Source: Glandiceps talaboti (lineage: Eukaryota > Hemichordata > Enteropneusta > Spengelidae). From it: a stretch of 52,500 nucleotides of DNA. The position numbers and the translations under genes are program-made. The stretch is taken from positions 13,535,001-13,587,500 of the forward strand of contig NC_135553.1 of the NCBI RefSeq assembly GCF_964340395.1, written 5' to 3'. This document shows positions 1-16,130 of the stretch, piece by piece (position 1 is the first letter of the stretch; every line of letters starts with the position of its first letter). The notes below the pieces were generated by a model. The model was not told where the DNA came from. It was given only the letters and a program-made list of their open reading frames with translations, and did no database searches.

Positions 1-2500
<2,500 letters not shown>

Positions 2501-2718
2501 GGTAAGCTTGAAATAATCCCGGACAGCACGCCGCGGCACGAATGTTTACAATCAATTGGAGGTCGGAAAACAACCGAAGAAATATAACTGCACCTGCATA
2601 GAGGTATATATTTGTCAACGCAAGCCATGGCAAATAATTGAATCAAAACATCACTGTATTGGCGTTTCCGGGGAGAAAACACCATCGGCTCCGCTCACTT
2701 CCAAACCCGAATCTTTAC

Positions 2719-2936
2719 CCGGGGATTACGGGGACTTGAGACGAACTGTTTCCGGCCCCATGTCGGCAAGTTTTCGGCACCGTAGTCTCAAAGCGCTGAT
2801 AAGACAGGACTGTTGATGTCGGCGTGGTTGCCAGGATTTGCAACGGGGGAGTTTCAGAAGTAAAGGATTTGGGTCGGCTTTTGATTGTCACGGAGTCTCC
2901 GCCCGAAAAACACTGCAAATCAAAAGAAACCGCCAT
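2719..2936 (-). CDS. Candidate coding exon in a G+C-rich island, unknown product
   Basis: On the minus strand an ATG at 2936 opens a frame starting MAVSFDLQCFSGGDSVTIKS, which runs to a good donor, CCCGG|GTAAAG, with the last exon base at 2719. Alternatively a pyrimidine-rich tract ending TTTGCAG supplies an acceptor, so the exon would start at 2912 (194 bases). Third-position G+C is about 53% by my count, and the island from about 2500 to 2940 is clearly richer in G+C and CpG than its flanks. An opposing plus-strand frame (about 2556-2816, no ATG start) covers part of it, so the coding strand is uncertain. Ser/Thr/Pro-rich; no family recognised. Confidence 0.3.
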
Positions 2937-2939
2937 CAG

Positions 2940-5100
2940 ACTCTATTACGCTATGGTTTGGTAGGGATTATATGTAACTGTGAGTTTCCTAAGAAGAAAA
3001 ACACCGATTGATAAAGTTGTCCATAAAAACACGTTGTTTTCAAATCTATCAAGTAACGCTCTTTAAATTGATTCCTTAGTTTAACGGCTATACCTTTGAT
3101 AGAAAATATCCGAACTGTAAAACTTTCAAAGTCAAACTTCGAATTGGTTCTTTTTTATTTTAATTGTCACATTCACATCTTGCCAAACTACTCAGATATT
3201 TGATATTACTTGGGGCGATATTGTAACGCAACGATAAAAATAATTCATTTGACAAACATGAGCATGACTTAGTTATACAAAACAACCGGTAGAAAACAAT
3301 ACATTTTCTTTAAACTAATTAACCATTTATCAAACTTGACTGCTTTACATATGAATTAATTTATAGTAATTTTAATTCAGTTGCTTAAATTTTACTGTAT
3401 ATCATTTCAAACGTGCCCAAAATGTTTTGATCAACTTTTGTGACGTTTCACTGGACCACGGTACAACAAGAGAATCTTGCAATGTTACATTTTATTTGGA
3501 ATTGCCATTTTCTACTGTGAGAATGTATGTTTCATAAAATTCAGTGTTTTTAAATTTATTTTTGTTAAACCGGTCATTTTAGACCTAAAGACTCCAGACA
3601 ATTATCTCACTTCACTATTGATGTAATAAAATAAATTCTGTTGTCGAACGAATCAGGGATTTACTGTCTCTTGCCACTTTGGGGAATGACACTTCGTTTT
3701 TACATTTTACGTCTATTTTCACAACTACTTCATCACACAAAAATGTACTATAAACATTGTTCTTTTGAACATGAGAAAGCAGAAGATAAATAAATAAACT
3801 GCTTGACCGGGTTTCCTTTTTTGCTAGGAGGGGGAGGGGAAGTCACGGAGTCCTCAATTCAACGTCCTTTATACATTATACCTCCCTGTAGTTTCTGTCA
3901 TCAGTTTGTTTGTTTGTTTGTTTGTTTGTTTGTTTGTTTGTTTGTTTGTTTGTTTTTTGCACATAAGTTGTTCCAATTTGTATTATTAGAACCCTTGGTT
4001 GTGGTACAAGAACTAATTATTACTATGTTTTACCAACCTGTTAAGATTTTACATTTTATGTTCGAAAAACTATCATTGGAGGTGTACATAAAATGTTTAA
4101 GATTTTCATGTATGTATCTTAGCGGAAAGAAATTCCTATTATGAACCACTATACTTTGAATTTCCATTGTTGTAAGAACTGAACACTTAAAAGGTCAAGT
4201 TGACTTTCTGACAACGGCTTAGACGGATATAGTTCCCTTTCCATTCTTTTTGTCTGACATATTTCTACTACGCCATGTCAATAATATCATGCGTGTCAAA
4301 CTCTACACTAGAAACATAGACAAGGCCAAAACAACAGCGCTATCGTTGGTGCTAGGTACATCTTAAATATGCACGAACTCGTCCTAATTACCGTTAAGTA
4401 TTTTACACTTTCAAGTTCACGCAAGTGTACAGGTTATCTTCGACAACGTTAGATATATGTAGAAAACGCGAGTTACCACTGTACTGTGTTTAAAACTCGC
4501 GAGTCAACAGTTTAGCCAAGTGTTATACATGTAACATGGTGAAGTAGTTTTTCTTTTCAAAATGGCGTTTAATCAAGGCAGAAATAGGCCTACATTTTTT
4601 GTTTTTACAACTGCCCGACCTAATATTGTACGAGAATAAAGAATTATGACCACTGTTATGAATATTATGCAGTTTGGAAGATTCTTAAAATCGAATATAC
4701 AACATTCTCTGAAAAGGAAGAATGAAAGATTTTCAATCAAGACCCTAAACATACAGAAATGTATGTACTATTAAACTTAAATGTATAAAGTGTAAAACTC
4801 TGCGTGTGTCTGAAACTTTGTTGTATGGTACGTCAACGATCTCACGAGACATGTATGATACAAAATGTAGGTGTGATCATTGTCTTCGAGAGATGGTGTG
4901 ATTTGGTTCACTTTTCGACAATTAAAAAGTTCGTTTGTACTGAAAACTAAATCCCGACAATGGAGAGTATATATTAATAAACTTAATTTTACCAGATCAT
5001 CGACAGAATACACTAGCTTGGAGTCGAACGGATGACTCTATCTACGATGTAAACGTCTAAAAAATGACTATTTCATTCAACAAGGACATAAAAGCTTACT
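2940..5100. other. AT-rich non-coding DNA with one (GTTT)n tract
   Basis: No coding-like composition or splice-bounded frame seen. Confidence 0.6.
3904..3954 (+). repeat. (GTTT)n microsatellite
   Basis: About 13 tandem GTTT units. Confidence 0.95.
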
Positions 5101-5444
5101 ATCAGGTTCATATTAGTGTTCACTGTCTCTGTTTGATACAACCACGCAGAAACTAATAAGAAACTGCAAATTCTACACTTTAAGATAGCAAGATTGAATG
5201 AATGAACGCATACAGTTTCTTGCCACATTTTGTCTTATATACTTTCGGGCATTTCAAAACATTGGCGTCCGCGTGTCTGCGTCTCGTTGTATTACATGTA
5301 CATGTATTAGTTTATTAAATGGTTTTAAATGTAGCAAGAAATTGCGATTTTACTATCTTAGAGTGTGGCATGTGCAGTTTCTTATTGTTTTCTGTAAGTG
5401 GTTGTATCAAACAGATCCTTTGAACACTAATAACATGAAACGAT
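5101..5444. mobile_element. Foldback (MITE-like) element, copy 1
   Basis: The left arm (about 5101-5240) and right arm (about 5322-5444) are reverse complements over about 115-120 bases with scattered mismatches. Both carry the signatures TTGATACAACCAC, AATAAGAAACTGCA, CACT(T/C)TAAGATAG and TTTCTTGC. The middle is about 80 bases. The same arms recur at 41456-41818. There is no coding capacity, and I could not define target-site duplications. Long inverted arms plus a second copy argue for a non-autonomous transposable element. Confidence 0.7.
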
Positions 5445-7480
5445 TGTGAATGTGAATGTGTCCAACGTCTACAAACTTATTTATTTACTCGCATTATGAT
5501 TGCTTAATTTCGTTATGCTTAGTTGCCTGATTTGAAAAATAAAGATATTCCTATGTCTTACACCAATATTTTAGATAGTTTTTTAAGGATATACTTGAGT
5601 TACATATTTATAATCAGAATAACAATCTAGGAAAACTGAGATGAAAACACGAACGTTGTAAGGCTAGAACAGATTCCCTAATGTAATTTGGCATCTCCTT
5701 GCATCTGTTAATTTTAAAATAAAAACATATTGACTTGAAGAATAACAGTTTGCAAAACAACTATGTTTTTTTCAATATAATGTTATGTTGTGGGTGGATA
5801 AATCAATGTATCAAACTCCTTAATGATTTTATCATCATGAGGGACAGAGTGTAACCTTACGTTTCATTTGTTGTACTTGAAATTGAAAATACTAAGGGGT
5901 AGAGGGGGTGTAGTCGACATTCGTTCTTTATCAAGAAGCGCACAAACCTACACAATATATTTCTTTCAAATGATCGCTATCATTCAGATAAACTAGACAT
6001 TCTAAGTTTTAAAAATAAGAATGTAGACAATTGGAACTTAGGACATTAGAGACAATTTTTTTGTTGAGTGTTGGGAAAGTTGTTGGGCCGGTCAGTAGTT
6101 TTTTGCATGGTAGAAATATTATGGTCTCACGTCTTAGTGCATGTTACCCTCTCCTGCGAGAAAAAATCGTGAGATGAAAACTTTTAATCAGAGAGGTATT
6201 AATTATCAGATGTCTCGAATTAGATCTGGGCAATATTATCTCACCCTAAAGAGAGATGATTCAACGACAAGGAAGGCGTCTAAAAATTGAACTTGGTTAG
6301 GCCTCAGACCACTAATAACGATATGGTCTGAGGCTAGGCCTAGGTATAATTCATAATTTTGGACCTCGCGAACTAGACACTGATCCCGCTTAACATACAC
6401 GTACTGTTGAAGTATTTCCAGCATATCACGGGCTTACTTCTACGAGTTTCAACTGATTTTCCCATAACATGTTCCTCAAGTACTAATTGATGTATCGAGA
6501 AACAAGACACACCTCTCTAAGTGTGTTTTTTAAAAGCATTTTGTTTTCCTTCATCATATTGTCTAAGAATCGCATATTTCCGAATCGGGACACACGCTTT
6601 TAAAGTAACAATAGGTCATTTCTAACATTTCGAGACAGTCATTTCATCTTTTCAAACACACAAGTTTGGACCTACAGTGTCACGGTTCTTTGGTGAATAA
6701 CTTACAAACTTTTATTTTACGAGAAAAGTAACTTAAGAGGGGAGGGTTGGCAAATAGAGTATGTAACTTTAACTAAATCAATTCGGCGAGAAGTATATAT
6801 TGCAAACAATGCACGTTCAAAACAACACGGTGGTGCTGAAGGCAATGTAACACGACTGCATACAGAAATGTAATGTAACAAATTCGTTGCCATACGAGAA
6901 ATAGAATATACTATTACATCATCCGAGATTTGTCACTTTATATTGCAATGATTCAAATAATTATATCATAAACACAAACTAATTTATAAAACCCAGAATA
7001 GATTTTTAAGAGCCACATTTATTTGTTGTTTGCGAGTCATATTGCACCCAATGCTCTTTTACGCATGTATACATTTCGCATCAATAGATAGATAGACATA
7101 CAGTAGTTGTTTAAAAATTAGGCCACACCATTCTAATACTATGATTCGCCTAAACTCTCCTTCAAGAATTTGAATGTTTAGGATACCTCTGTATGTACTA
7201 TATACCTTAAATGTGTAATCCCTTTTCTGGATTACTCAACTTATTTTGCATGAATATTCGAGCCATAGTACTGACTGTTCGTATTGTGAGAAAAACTATC
7301 AATTGGTTTCTTGACAAAACAATAATTGGCTCAAATTTGTCTCAATTGATGATACAAGAATTGAAGAATACAATTTGATGAAAATTACCTTTTTACGTTG
7401 AAACTTAAGCTTGTCACAACTAAGCAGCAGCCATGTGAGGTCATTTTCAGCACGGGTTCACATCATGTACACGTATTAGG
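5445..7480. other. AT-rich non-coding DNA with the 6.3-kb hairpin
   Basis: No supported gene; scattered short homopolymers only. Confidence 0.6.
6298..6341. repeat. Hairpin sharing the CTCAGACCA stem
   Basis: CCTCAGACCA (6302-6311) pairs with TGGTCTGAGG (6324-6333). Flanking TAGG and CCTA extend the symmetry with a small bulge. Related words occur at 2129-2145 and 28297-28312. Confidence 0.8.
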
Positions 7481-7482
7481 AT

Positions 7483-7671
7483 ATGTTAAAAGTGGATATG
7501 CCCTCTTGGTGGCGCTCTAACATGTCGTCAAGCGACTCGGATTATTGGTCGGTCTCGAGCAAATATTACAACATGTTTGGTTCCGTAACTCGTCAAAATC
7601 CGATCCGGTTGGCATGTCTTATTTTGTACTCTAGGGATAAAGTTATCATGCTGGTTCTGTCAACATTGTAA
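7483..7671 (+). CDS. Candidate short coding region or first exon, unknown product
   Basis: Two in-frame ATGs (7483 and 7498, each with G at -3) lead into a frame containing MPSWWRSNMSSSDSDYWSVS and then a Tyr/Asn-rich segment. Third-position G+C over the first 45 codons is about 58% by my count, against roughly 36% G+C in the neighbourhood, which favours coding. No convincing donor is seen; the frame runs to a stop at 7669-7671. It may be a small single-exon gene, a first exon whose donor I missed, or chance. No family recognised. Confidence 0.25.
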   Translation: MLKVDMPSWWRSNMSSSDSDYWSVSSKYYNMFGSVTRQNPIRLACLILYSRDKVIMLVLSTL

Positions 7672-8062
7672 ATACAAAAACTCGAACGATTGCTTGGGCA
7701 TGATCATGCATATTATTTGGAACGACGTCGTTTTGAGATTATAAGCTTACAGTTATTCAGGGAACTTACCTGTATACATTAAGAAATTGCATATAATAAA
7801 AATATTTGATTACTGTAAAGGGAATCATTACATATCCAAGTATCATAGCATAAACGAATCATAGATATATGACAAAAGTTTGGAAGCAAAAATGGAGAAC
7901 TCTGGAAGAAGTTGATTGAAACTATGAATACTTGAAATAAGTCACACGTTTGTACTACCGAAATGCAGGTATTTGCGTTATTTAAAATTGTTCTTGTTTT
8001 CAATATATTCTTGGCTTTTTATGCTTTTGGTCGCCAACTTTTTCTCAGAGATTTAACTTTTG

Positions 8063-8089
8063 TGTTGTTGTTGTTGTTGTTGTTGTTGT
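8063..8089 (+). repeat. (TTG)n microsatellite
   Basis: Nine tandem trinucleotide units. Confidence 0.95.
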
Positions 8090-8657
8090 ATATTTCCTGT
8101 AAAGCCATCCATATACAAATGTACACAAGTCGACAAACACTTGAGTCTAATCAAAGGACCTCAACACAATTACAGTTTCTACTAGTTCATCAATAGTGAT
8201 GTCAGATTACATTACAGTATTTAATTTCCTACAATAATTATGTACACTCCCAATAGATAGAACTCAAAATTTACCGACCACAAAAAAAGCGGTAACCGTT
8301 TTAATATATCAAAGAACCTCCCGCTATTTGAACCGTACCGGTCAAAGGTGAATTTGTCCCTTTATTCACTTAATTTCAGTTTGTTTGGTATCACACGGTC
8401 GGCTTTCTTTGAAGTCACAATACATTTCTTGTGTAGGAAGTTCTGTTGACATGATAAATCACGGTTAATGGTTTATTTTCATATCCAATTGCATTTCTTC
8501 CGTAACACCTGTGTGAAATTGATCATAGGTTAATACGCATGCGTGAACTTGGTGGTTCACTTGGTTCACTTTGGGTGACGCTACATAGGTGGTTTGATTT
8601 GATTTGATTTGAATTAATTCCACTTCGTTTCATTTCATTAAAAAAATAGATAGATAG

Positions 8658-8658
<1 letters not shown>

Positions 8659-8721
<63 letters not shown>
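8659..8721 (+). repeat. (AGT)n microsatellite
   Basis: About 21 uninterrupted AGT units. Confidence 0.97.
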
Positions 8722-8722
<1 letters not shown>

Positions 8723-9340
8723 TGGTCTTTCATTCTGTACACCCAAGGCCATCGGCCCAAAATACAAATGTAGTTACTTAAGTGTTGAAGACAGGATATA
8801 ACTACGAATAAATCAAGTAAGTGGAAATGTTACAAATGAAATTATGATAAATTTACATAAATCTCTCTACGTAATTTCATAGCATGAAATGAAAATACAA
8901 CAAGGTGTTGAAGAATATGTACATTATCTGATGAAAGTAAATTAATGTATTTATCAGGAGTTGGATATTCAAGACAGAATCTCGGTAAATACTTAGATAA
9001 ACACATTGTGAGGATAAATTATTATGAAACGTTATCACGATATATTGTACTGATATCGCTTAGCAATGATATTTGACTTCAAAAAAGAAAAAAAATGATT
9101 GATTAAATTTCATAGTTATGATATATAATAATAATGACATATCAGGCAACATTCTAAGTCACATGATGATTGTCTTTCAAATTTATCACTATCTTTGATA
9201 TCATTTGGTAATGTGTAATTTTTATATACAAATATAATTTATACAAATGTGATCAGCTAATATCAACACACGTTATTGTGTTTTGTCCTTTGTTTAAAAT
9301 TCATTAACCGATTAACACAATACGAGTTTATAGGAATCGT

Positions 9341-9368
9341 AGACAGACAGACAGACAGATAGATAGAC

Positions 9369-9417
<49 letters not shown>

Positions 9418-9634
9418 TGCATACACAGCCCTACCTACCTACCTACCTACCTACCTACGGTACGTACGTACGTACACACACACACACACACACACACATA
9501 CATACATACATACATACATACATACATACATACATACATACATACATACATACATACATACATACATACATACATACATACATACATACATACATGCATG
9601 CATACATGCATACATACATACATACATACATACA
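9341..9634 (+). repeat. Compound tetranucleotide array
   Basis: Successive blocks of (GACA/GATA)n 9341-9417, (CTAC)n 9431-9458, (GTAC)n about 9459-9475, (CA)n to 9498 and (CATA)n to 9634. Neighbouring blocks differ by single-base changes of the unit. Confidence 0.97.
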
Positions 9635-10236
9635 TGGGCAATAAAACTCTCAAAGTTCACTTACATTTCATGCAATATTGAAAACTTCCTGACAAAGAAT
9701 GATGTAGATTTATTGCCTTTGCTGGACCGTAGTATCATGGTACCGTAATGTTTGTTCCGGCAGGAAACCACATTAACGAGGAAACGAACACACCTCAAAT
9801 GAAAACGATATACAAGGAAATCTTGATTTGTATCCCAGGATAGTGAATAAAAATAAAACGGTATCATTTCTTTATTTAGAACAAGTACTTGGAACGACAT
9901 ACAAGTTATTATCATCATGTACAGGTATATATATATATAACTTCACACTTGACTGATGTACATATAGTCTGGCTCATGGGTATTGCCACCATACTAATGT
10001 ACAGAGGTCACTTGAGAAGAGATTATTCACACTCTACAAACACACAATACATGAGTGACAGAAAAGGGAAGACAGGTGTTAAATATGTCAAGATATAGCC
10101 TCAATGAAATATGATGTATAGACATTCGGTGTTTGTTAGATAGTAAATACAATTTTAGATGTAAAAGTACGACTGTTTTACCATAGTAGACCCAAACATC
10201 ACACCGAAACTGATGGAATTGTTGTGGACGAAACAG

Positions 10237-10460
<224 letters not shown>

Positions 10461-10554
10461 CCCGAATTGAATACACACATGTATCAATAATCATAATAAA
10501 TTAAATTCATCAACAAAACAATAAATAAAACAATAAATACAAGAATGAATAAAT

Positions 10555-10676
10555 AAACAAACAAATAAATAAATAAATAAATAAATAAATAAATACATAC
10601 ATACATACATACATACATACATACATACATACATACATACATACATACATACATACATACATACATACATACATAC
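10555..10676 (+). repeat. (AAAT)n followed by (CATA)n
   Basis: AAAT units to about 10594 change abruptly to CATA units ending at 10676. Confidence 0.95.
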
Positions 10677-10854
10677 CGTAAACAAAGGTTAAAAGATACT
10701 AGGTATAGTTGATCCTTACCCGTGTACATGATTCAGAATGTTTTCTTTCAAAAGAATATACAGTTTACCTACTTATATATTTAAATTATGTAGTTGTGTT
10801 AGCATTTGTGTTTGGTTCCGTGTGCTTGTGTGTCTGTCTGTGTGTGTGTATCTG

Positions 10855-10923
10855 TATGTATGTATGTATGTATGTATGTATGTATGTATGTGTGTGTATG
10901 TGTGTGTGTGTGTATGTGTGTGT

Positions 10924-10963
<40 letters not shown>
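10855..10963 (+). repeat. (TGTA)n / (TG)n array
   Basis: TGTA units followed by TG units with interspersed TATG. Confidence 0.95.
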
Positions 10964-10964
<1 letters not shown>

Positions 10965-12542
10965 GAGGATTACATAAGGAAGTATTATAAAGTGTTAACT
11001 GTTGCATTCATACACCTAATTTGTCAAAGAAGAGTTGGACTCATTTGAAACCCTCGTAGTTCACCACACATCACAGGAAAGAATCAAACGAAAGTTGACC
11101 AGCTTAATTTTAAATCAATGCAAATTAATTTATCACTTTTTGTCAAACAATCATTTTAATATAAACATTATATTTTCCCTTTAAAGCAAATCAAAATCTC
11201 CAATTCAAGGATATCTTAGGGTTTATATGAGAAACTAATCATTTTCGCATTATAAAATTTTGAAATTTTTATGGCCCTAATATTCGATTTATGGATTTAT
11301 GTTACTGTAATAGTTATTATCGTCTACTTCTAACTGTATTGGTATTTCAACCCCCGAATTTCAAATCACACGTTGTGTGCAATAATTTAGCCTCTAGTTA
11401 CTCGAAAAACATGGATGTTGCATTTCGATTTTTTTTCTATATAGGAAAAGAAATGTTTCAACAAAGATTTTGACCGAGAGTAAATTACTTATATTTTTAT
11501 ATGATAGAGAGTTGTGATTTCTTTTTACGAATACCACATTACAAATATTTGCGGGGAAAGTTCAAAATAGTTTATTAATATTACTAATGTTACGTTCATT
11601 GTAGGTGATCGAAATGTCAAATCACAGCTCTCTATATATTTTACTGTAAAATTCAACAAGTCCAGTATAATATGAGAAAGTTTTCCGAGAGCTACACCAC
11701 AGTTTGTCGGGGGGGGGGGATAAAAAAGGACTTTATCTACTAAAACATGCTTAACGCTTGCAAACAAGGAATATATATGGCAATCCCTAAGGATAAAGTA
11801 ACATTTTTATCGTACAGTTGTGGTTGTTCTCATATATGTTTCTAGAAATCGGTTTATCACCGCAGACAGTCGTGTCCATTGTCGAAAAGATATGGAGTAT
11901 TTTCATCTCAATGACTAAAGTTTTCCTTAATTTGCTCAAGCATGTCAAGGGAAAGAAGGGCGGTGAAGATGTATAAGAAATGTACTCGGGGAGAACAAAA
12001 TGTAAATTCTTTCCCAGGCAAGTTGACAGGACGCTATAATCGAGCGGCATCGTGCCTGTTTATCTTGACAACAAATTGACCCTCTGCAGGTGTGTTTTTT
12101 GTCTGCGTGACTTCAACTTTGATCGTGTTTATTGATTCTCCGGCTATACATGTAAACGATTTACCAACGTTAACGTCAACGAGATGTCAATTTATGGTTC
12201 AAGAGCATCATTTATCAATTATTTAAGTCCACCTACAAAGTTGAGAAGGTCTTGAATATTGTGTAGTGCCTCATAAAATTCCGCCCATGGCAAATGAAGC
12301 AAACGCATTTCACGTGTCCAATAACTTTTCGACAACTCGTAATGTAGGTTCTTTTTCCATTTTACTGAAACAGAAATGACAAATGTATGCCATGCCACAC
12401 TTTGATTTGAATCGTTATGTTGAGATGCAATCCTGCTTTCTGTGTACGATAGTTAATATGTTACAGAGATCTATACACCCAGGGTCCAGTCGAGCAAAGT
12501 CTTGAACATCACAACAGTTCTTTTACACATTTATGAGACTTT
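10964..12542. other. AT-rich non-coding DNA
   Basis: Only the inverted repeat at 11500-11640 and a G homopolymer near 11711. Confidence 0.6.
11500..11640. repeat. Inverted repeat arms about 100 bases apart
   Basis: AGAGAGTTGTGATTT near 11505 and AAATCACAGCTCTCT near 11619 are reverse complements with one mismatch, with further A/T similarity outside. Possibly an eroded foldback element. Confidence 0.5.
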
Positions 12543-12559
12543 GTAGATCTAAGATCTAC
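12543..12559. repeat. 17-base palindrome at the edge of a pentanucleotide tract
   Basis: GTAGATCTAAGATCTAC is a perfect palindrome around a central A and directly abuts the (AAGAG)n tract. Confidence 0.85.
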
Positions 12560-12560
12560 G

Positions 12561-12748
12561 AAGAGAAGAGAAGAGAAGAGAAGAGAAGAGAAGAGAAGAG
12601 AAGAGAAGAGAAGAGAAGAGAAGAGAGGAGAAGAGAGGAGAGGAGAGGAGAGGAGAGGAGAGGGGACGGGAGGGGAGGGGAAGGGAGGGGAAGAGAAGAG
12701 ATTGAAGAGAAGAGAAGAGAAGAGAAGAGCAGAGGAGAGCAGAGGAGA
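12561..12748 (+). repeat. (AAGAG)n purine tract with graded G content
   Basis: AAGAG units grade into GGAGA and GGGGA units near 12660-12690, then back to AAGAG. The strand is essentially all purine. Confidence 0.97.
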
Positions 12749-15593
12749 CCGAACAGTACACCACAACCGCTCCAACTGGCTGTTGTATACACGTACGTTT
12801 AAGTCGAGTCCAATAAAAAACCAAATAACCAACTTTATCTGAAATCAGATGCCAAGGACTACATACATACACGTAAATTTGTTTGTGGTCAACTAATACT
12901 GTATACAGTGTCACGTAGTTTATATTAAAACTCACTAGATAATCTACATGACGTGGTATTAAAACACTCGGTGATTGTATTTCGTTCTTATCCTATCTTT
13001 TATCAAGTCTTGTTAACCCATACAACCTTGAAATATACTATCTCGACACATTTGTCCGTGTTCAACATGTGGTTTGAGCGGCAGATTGACATGAACACGA
13101 TGGCCTCGCCTGCCCCTTCCATTACATGTTGCTACCAATAACTCTCGCCAACTCTCGTTGCTGGAATTTTTTAGATACTGTATATTTTCCGATATTAAAT
13201 CAAGTATGACCAACAACACGGCAGATATCACATGTATGTACGCATCCTTAAAAGGAAAAGTTCAAGACTAAACGGAGACCTATTTACGTTCTAGAACTGA
13301 CACATCCAAAAGTGAAAATTCGTCGATTTTTCCCACGCAAATATATAGAGGGAAAAAAGCTTTCGCGCCATTACGATTTTGAAGTCATGGTTTTGCGATC
13401 CCTTTGTTTGATATTAGATTATCTGCTAATCTTTACCGTAGTTTTTATCAGTAAAGTACACAATGTGCACATATGGTGTCTAGTCGTATACTTGACCCTA
13501 TCAGGCCAAATTTAAGAATTTTATCAGGAACGTTGTAAATCAAACATGTATACTTCATCATATGATCCCAGGTTTCCAACTCCTACTGGGTGACCAAACA
13601 CGATAACATTTATTGGGGTACATGAATTTCATCAATTAAATGTGTCGACTTAAAATAGGTTTGGTTTCTGTACTTGACCTCGAACAGAATCCAGTTAAAC
13701 AGTGGTTGTTTTAGTGTTCAACATCATTATACTGTTACCTACGGTGGCAGGCACATTTTACGAAAAGAAACATCACCCAAAAAAAATGTTCGCAAAGTCT
13801 CAAAGATTGTCAACTAGACACAGTTAGAGACGCATTGACATTTATCAGTACGTTGTTTGTCCAAAGTGTTGTTTACAGTCATCGCAGCAGTACCTTCGAC
13901 GTGAGCTGTACGTTCGTCACATAATACTGCATTTTTTTCATTTAACTAACTTTGTCAAAGCTGCTCGAACACCTTAATGTCCCACAATTTCGGTATCAAC
14001 GTGTATCAGACAACATTCCAGATACTATGCCGTTCAATTGTAAATGCAAAACGAATTGATCGGTCACAAGAAACCTAAGTTTTGTAGGGAGGCTTGTTAT
14101 CCCTAACACGGGTAATTTTGATACGAAAACTTTGAAGTACCCGTTGTAAATATTTCTTGCCGAGTGCAGTATATTGCGCCCGTTGCTCTTTTTGGAAAAA
14201 TACAATCCATAACACCAAAGTAAAGCATTTTCTGTATGTACCACAATCGTTTATAGCATCCATATCAAGTGTAAAAGTATACTGTTTCATTTACTAATTG
14301 ACCACATAAGAAAGGCCACGTGCAAGGCTTGTAAATAAACCAACTGAAAAAGTTTACTTTTACACTTGCTATGGCTGTTATAAATGTGTGAAGCACATAG
14401 AGAAAGTGTTTTAATTCAGTGTTACCTGTATAAACACGTTAAATAGATTTGAAAGCTGGTTAATCGGAAGAGGAAACGTTAACTAGGTACATTTTGTATT
14501 TTTATATTTTGAGGGAAATTTGGTATTACCTATTGTTAAAATCAGAGATGTGTCATGATATGGTCACCAGGAGAGTAGTTTTATTGCAGTCGACAATAGT
14601 CTCTGGGGCAAAGTTTGGAGATTACAGACTGAGACTTAGGTGAATTATTTCATTATCAATTGCGAAATACAATGCATTATTCTGGGTGACAGTTCACAGG
14701 GGAAAAAAGTTGTTTCAGTTCACAGGAAAAAAAGTTGTTTTTTTTCAAACATACTACCATCATAGCTTAGCATCATAGTCAAAACCAGTCAACGGTTATT
14801 CCAATTGGCATGTTTGCATTTTGGGGAGTACCTCAAGTGTTGTTCGAATTTGTTTAGCAAAACTGACTTTTCAAACGTAAGTAGGACGTTAAAGATCCCT
14901 GGTGTGAACGAATGCCACCATGTCCAAGTGTAAGTTCAGGTTTATAGGTAGATAATGGGATCTTAATTGTTTGGTTTGACATTGAAGTTAATACCGGAAT
15001 ACGTGTTATGAGAAATATGTTAACTACTGTAACAGTGATGCTGTTTGCTTACGGAAACTATTGTTTGTTTTTATTTGGATTATTTACGTATTTCACACTT
15101 GTTCATTTGTTGATAGTGTCAACTTGGTCTCAACCTTGTCAGTAGTTCAATGGTTCCTCAGACAACCAAGTACCCATTTTGCTACTTTGGGTATGTGGTG
15201 TAAGTCATGGTTTTGTCAGATAGATATATTCGACGTAGCATTTTGATTTTCACGTTACATATGTCATATTTGTCGACATGACAGTGCTATAATACAGCAA
15301 TTTGTACACGGTCAATTTCATGGGTTCAATTACAATCTGCAAAACGGTTTCTTAAAGCCAAAGTCAAAACAATTACAAGTTAAAATATATGACAAGATTA
15401 GTGTCATATCACAGGTGTCTGTTATTAACCTTTGCTGTATATATATAAATACACCTCTCATACCCGCTACCAGGGTGAGTGTTAATAGTTTTCATATCTT
15501 TAGGTGAACAGTAGCGGCATGTCGTTTGCTGTATCATCTTCAAACAAATACTGTACTTAACATTGGCATTCAATATATTCGACTGGGTTGATA
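12749..15593. other. AT-rich non-coding DNA
   Basis: No supported gene. A donor-like CAGG|GTGAGT at about 15475 follows a TATATAAA, but with no exon between them. Confidence 0.5.
14690..14745 (+). repeat. Short tandem duplication
   Basis: CAGTTCACAGG, then GAAAAAAGTTGTTT, is repeated twice in tandem with small changes. Confidence 0.7.
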
Positions 15594-15853
<260 letters not shown>

Positions 15854-16130
15854 AATAAGAATAAAGGGGAAGGAGGTAAGGTGCTTTGCAATGTGTAACT
15901 GTTGGAAACAACGGAACAACGTCGACTACGGGATCTGACAATATCTGCGATAACATTTATCGACAAAAGTTCATACTAAGATACAAATCTACGTGCATTA
16001 AGGCTCTTTATTCGATAAAACGTTAGATTACTATTTGTTGTTCTGCAGATAGAACTAAATGACAACCCAGTTTACAGTCTACAGGTGTGATATATTATTC
16101 TTATTTGGAACAATTAAGACCTACTTCTGG

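Larger units (their letters stand above)
7672..9340. other. AT-rich non-coding DNA with two trinucleotide tracts
   Basis: Nothing else supported. Confidence 0.6.
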
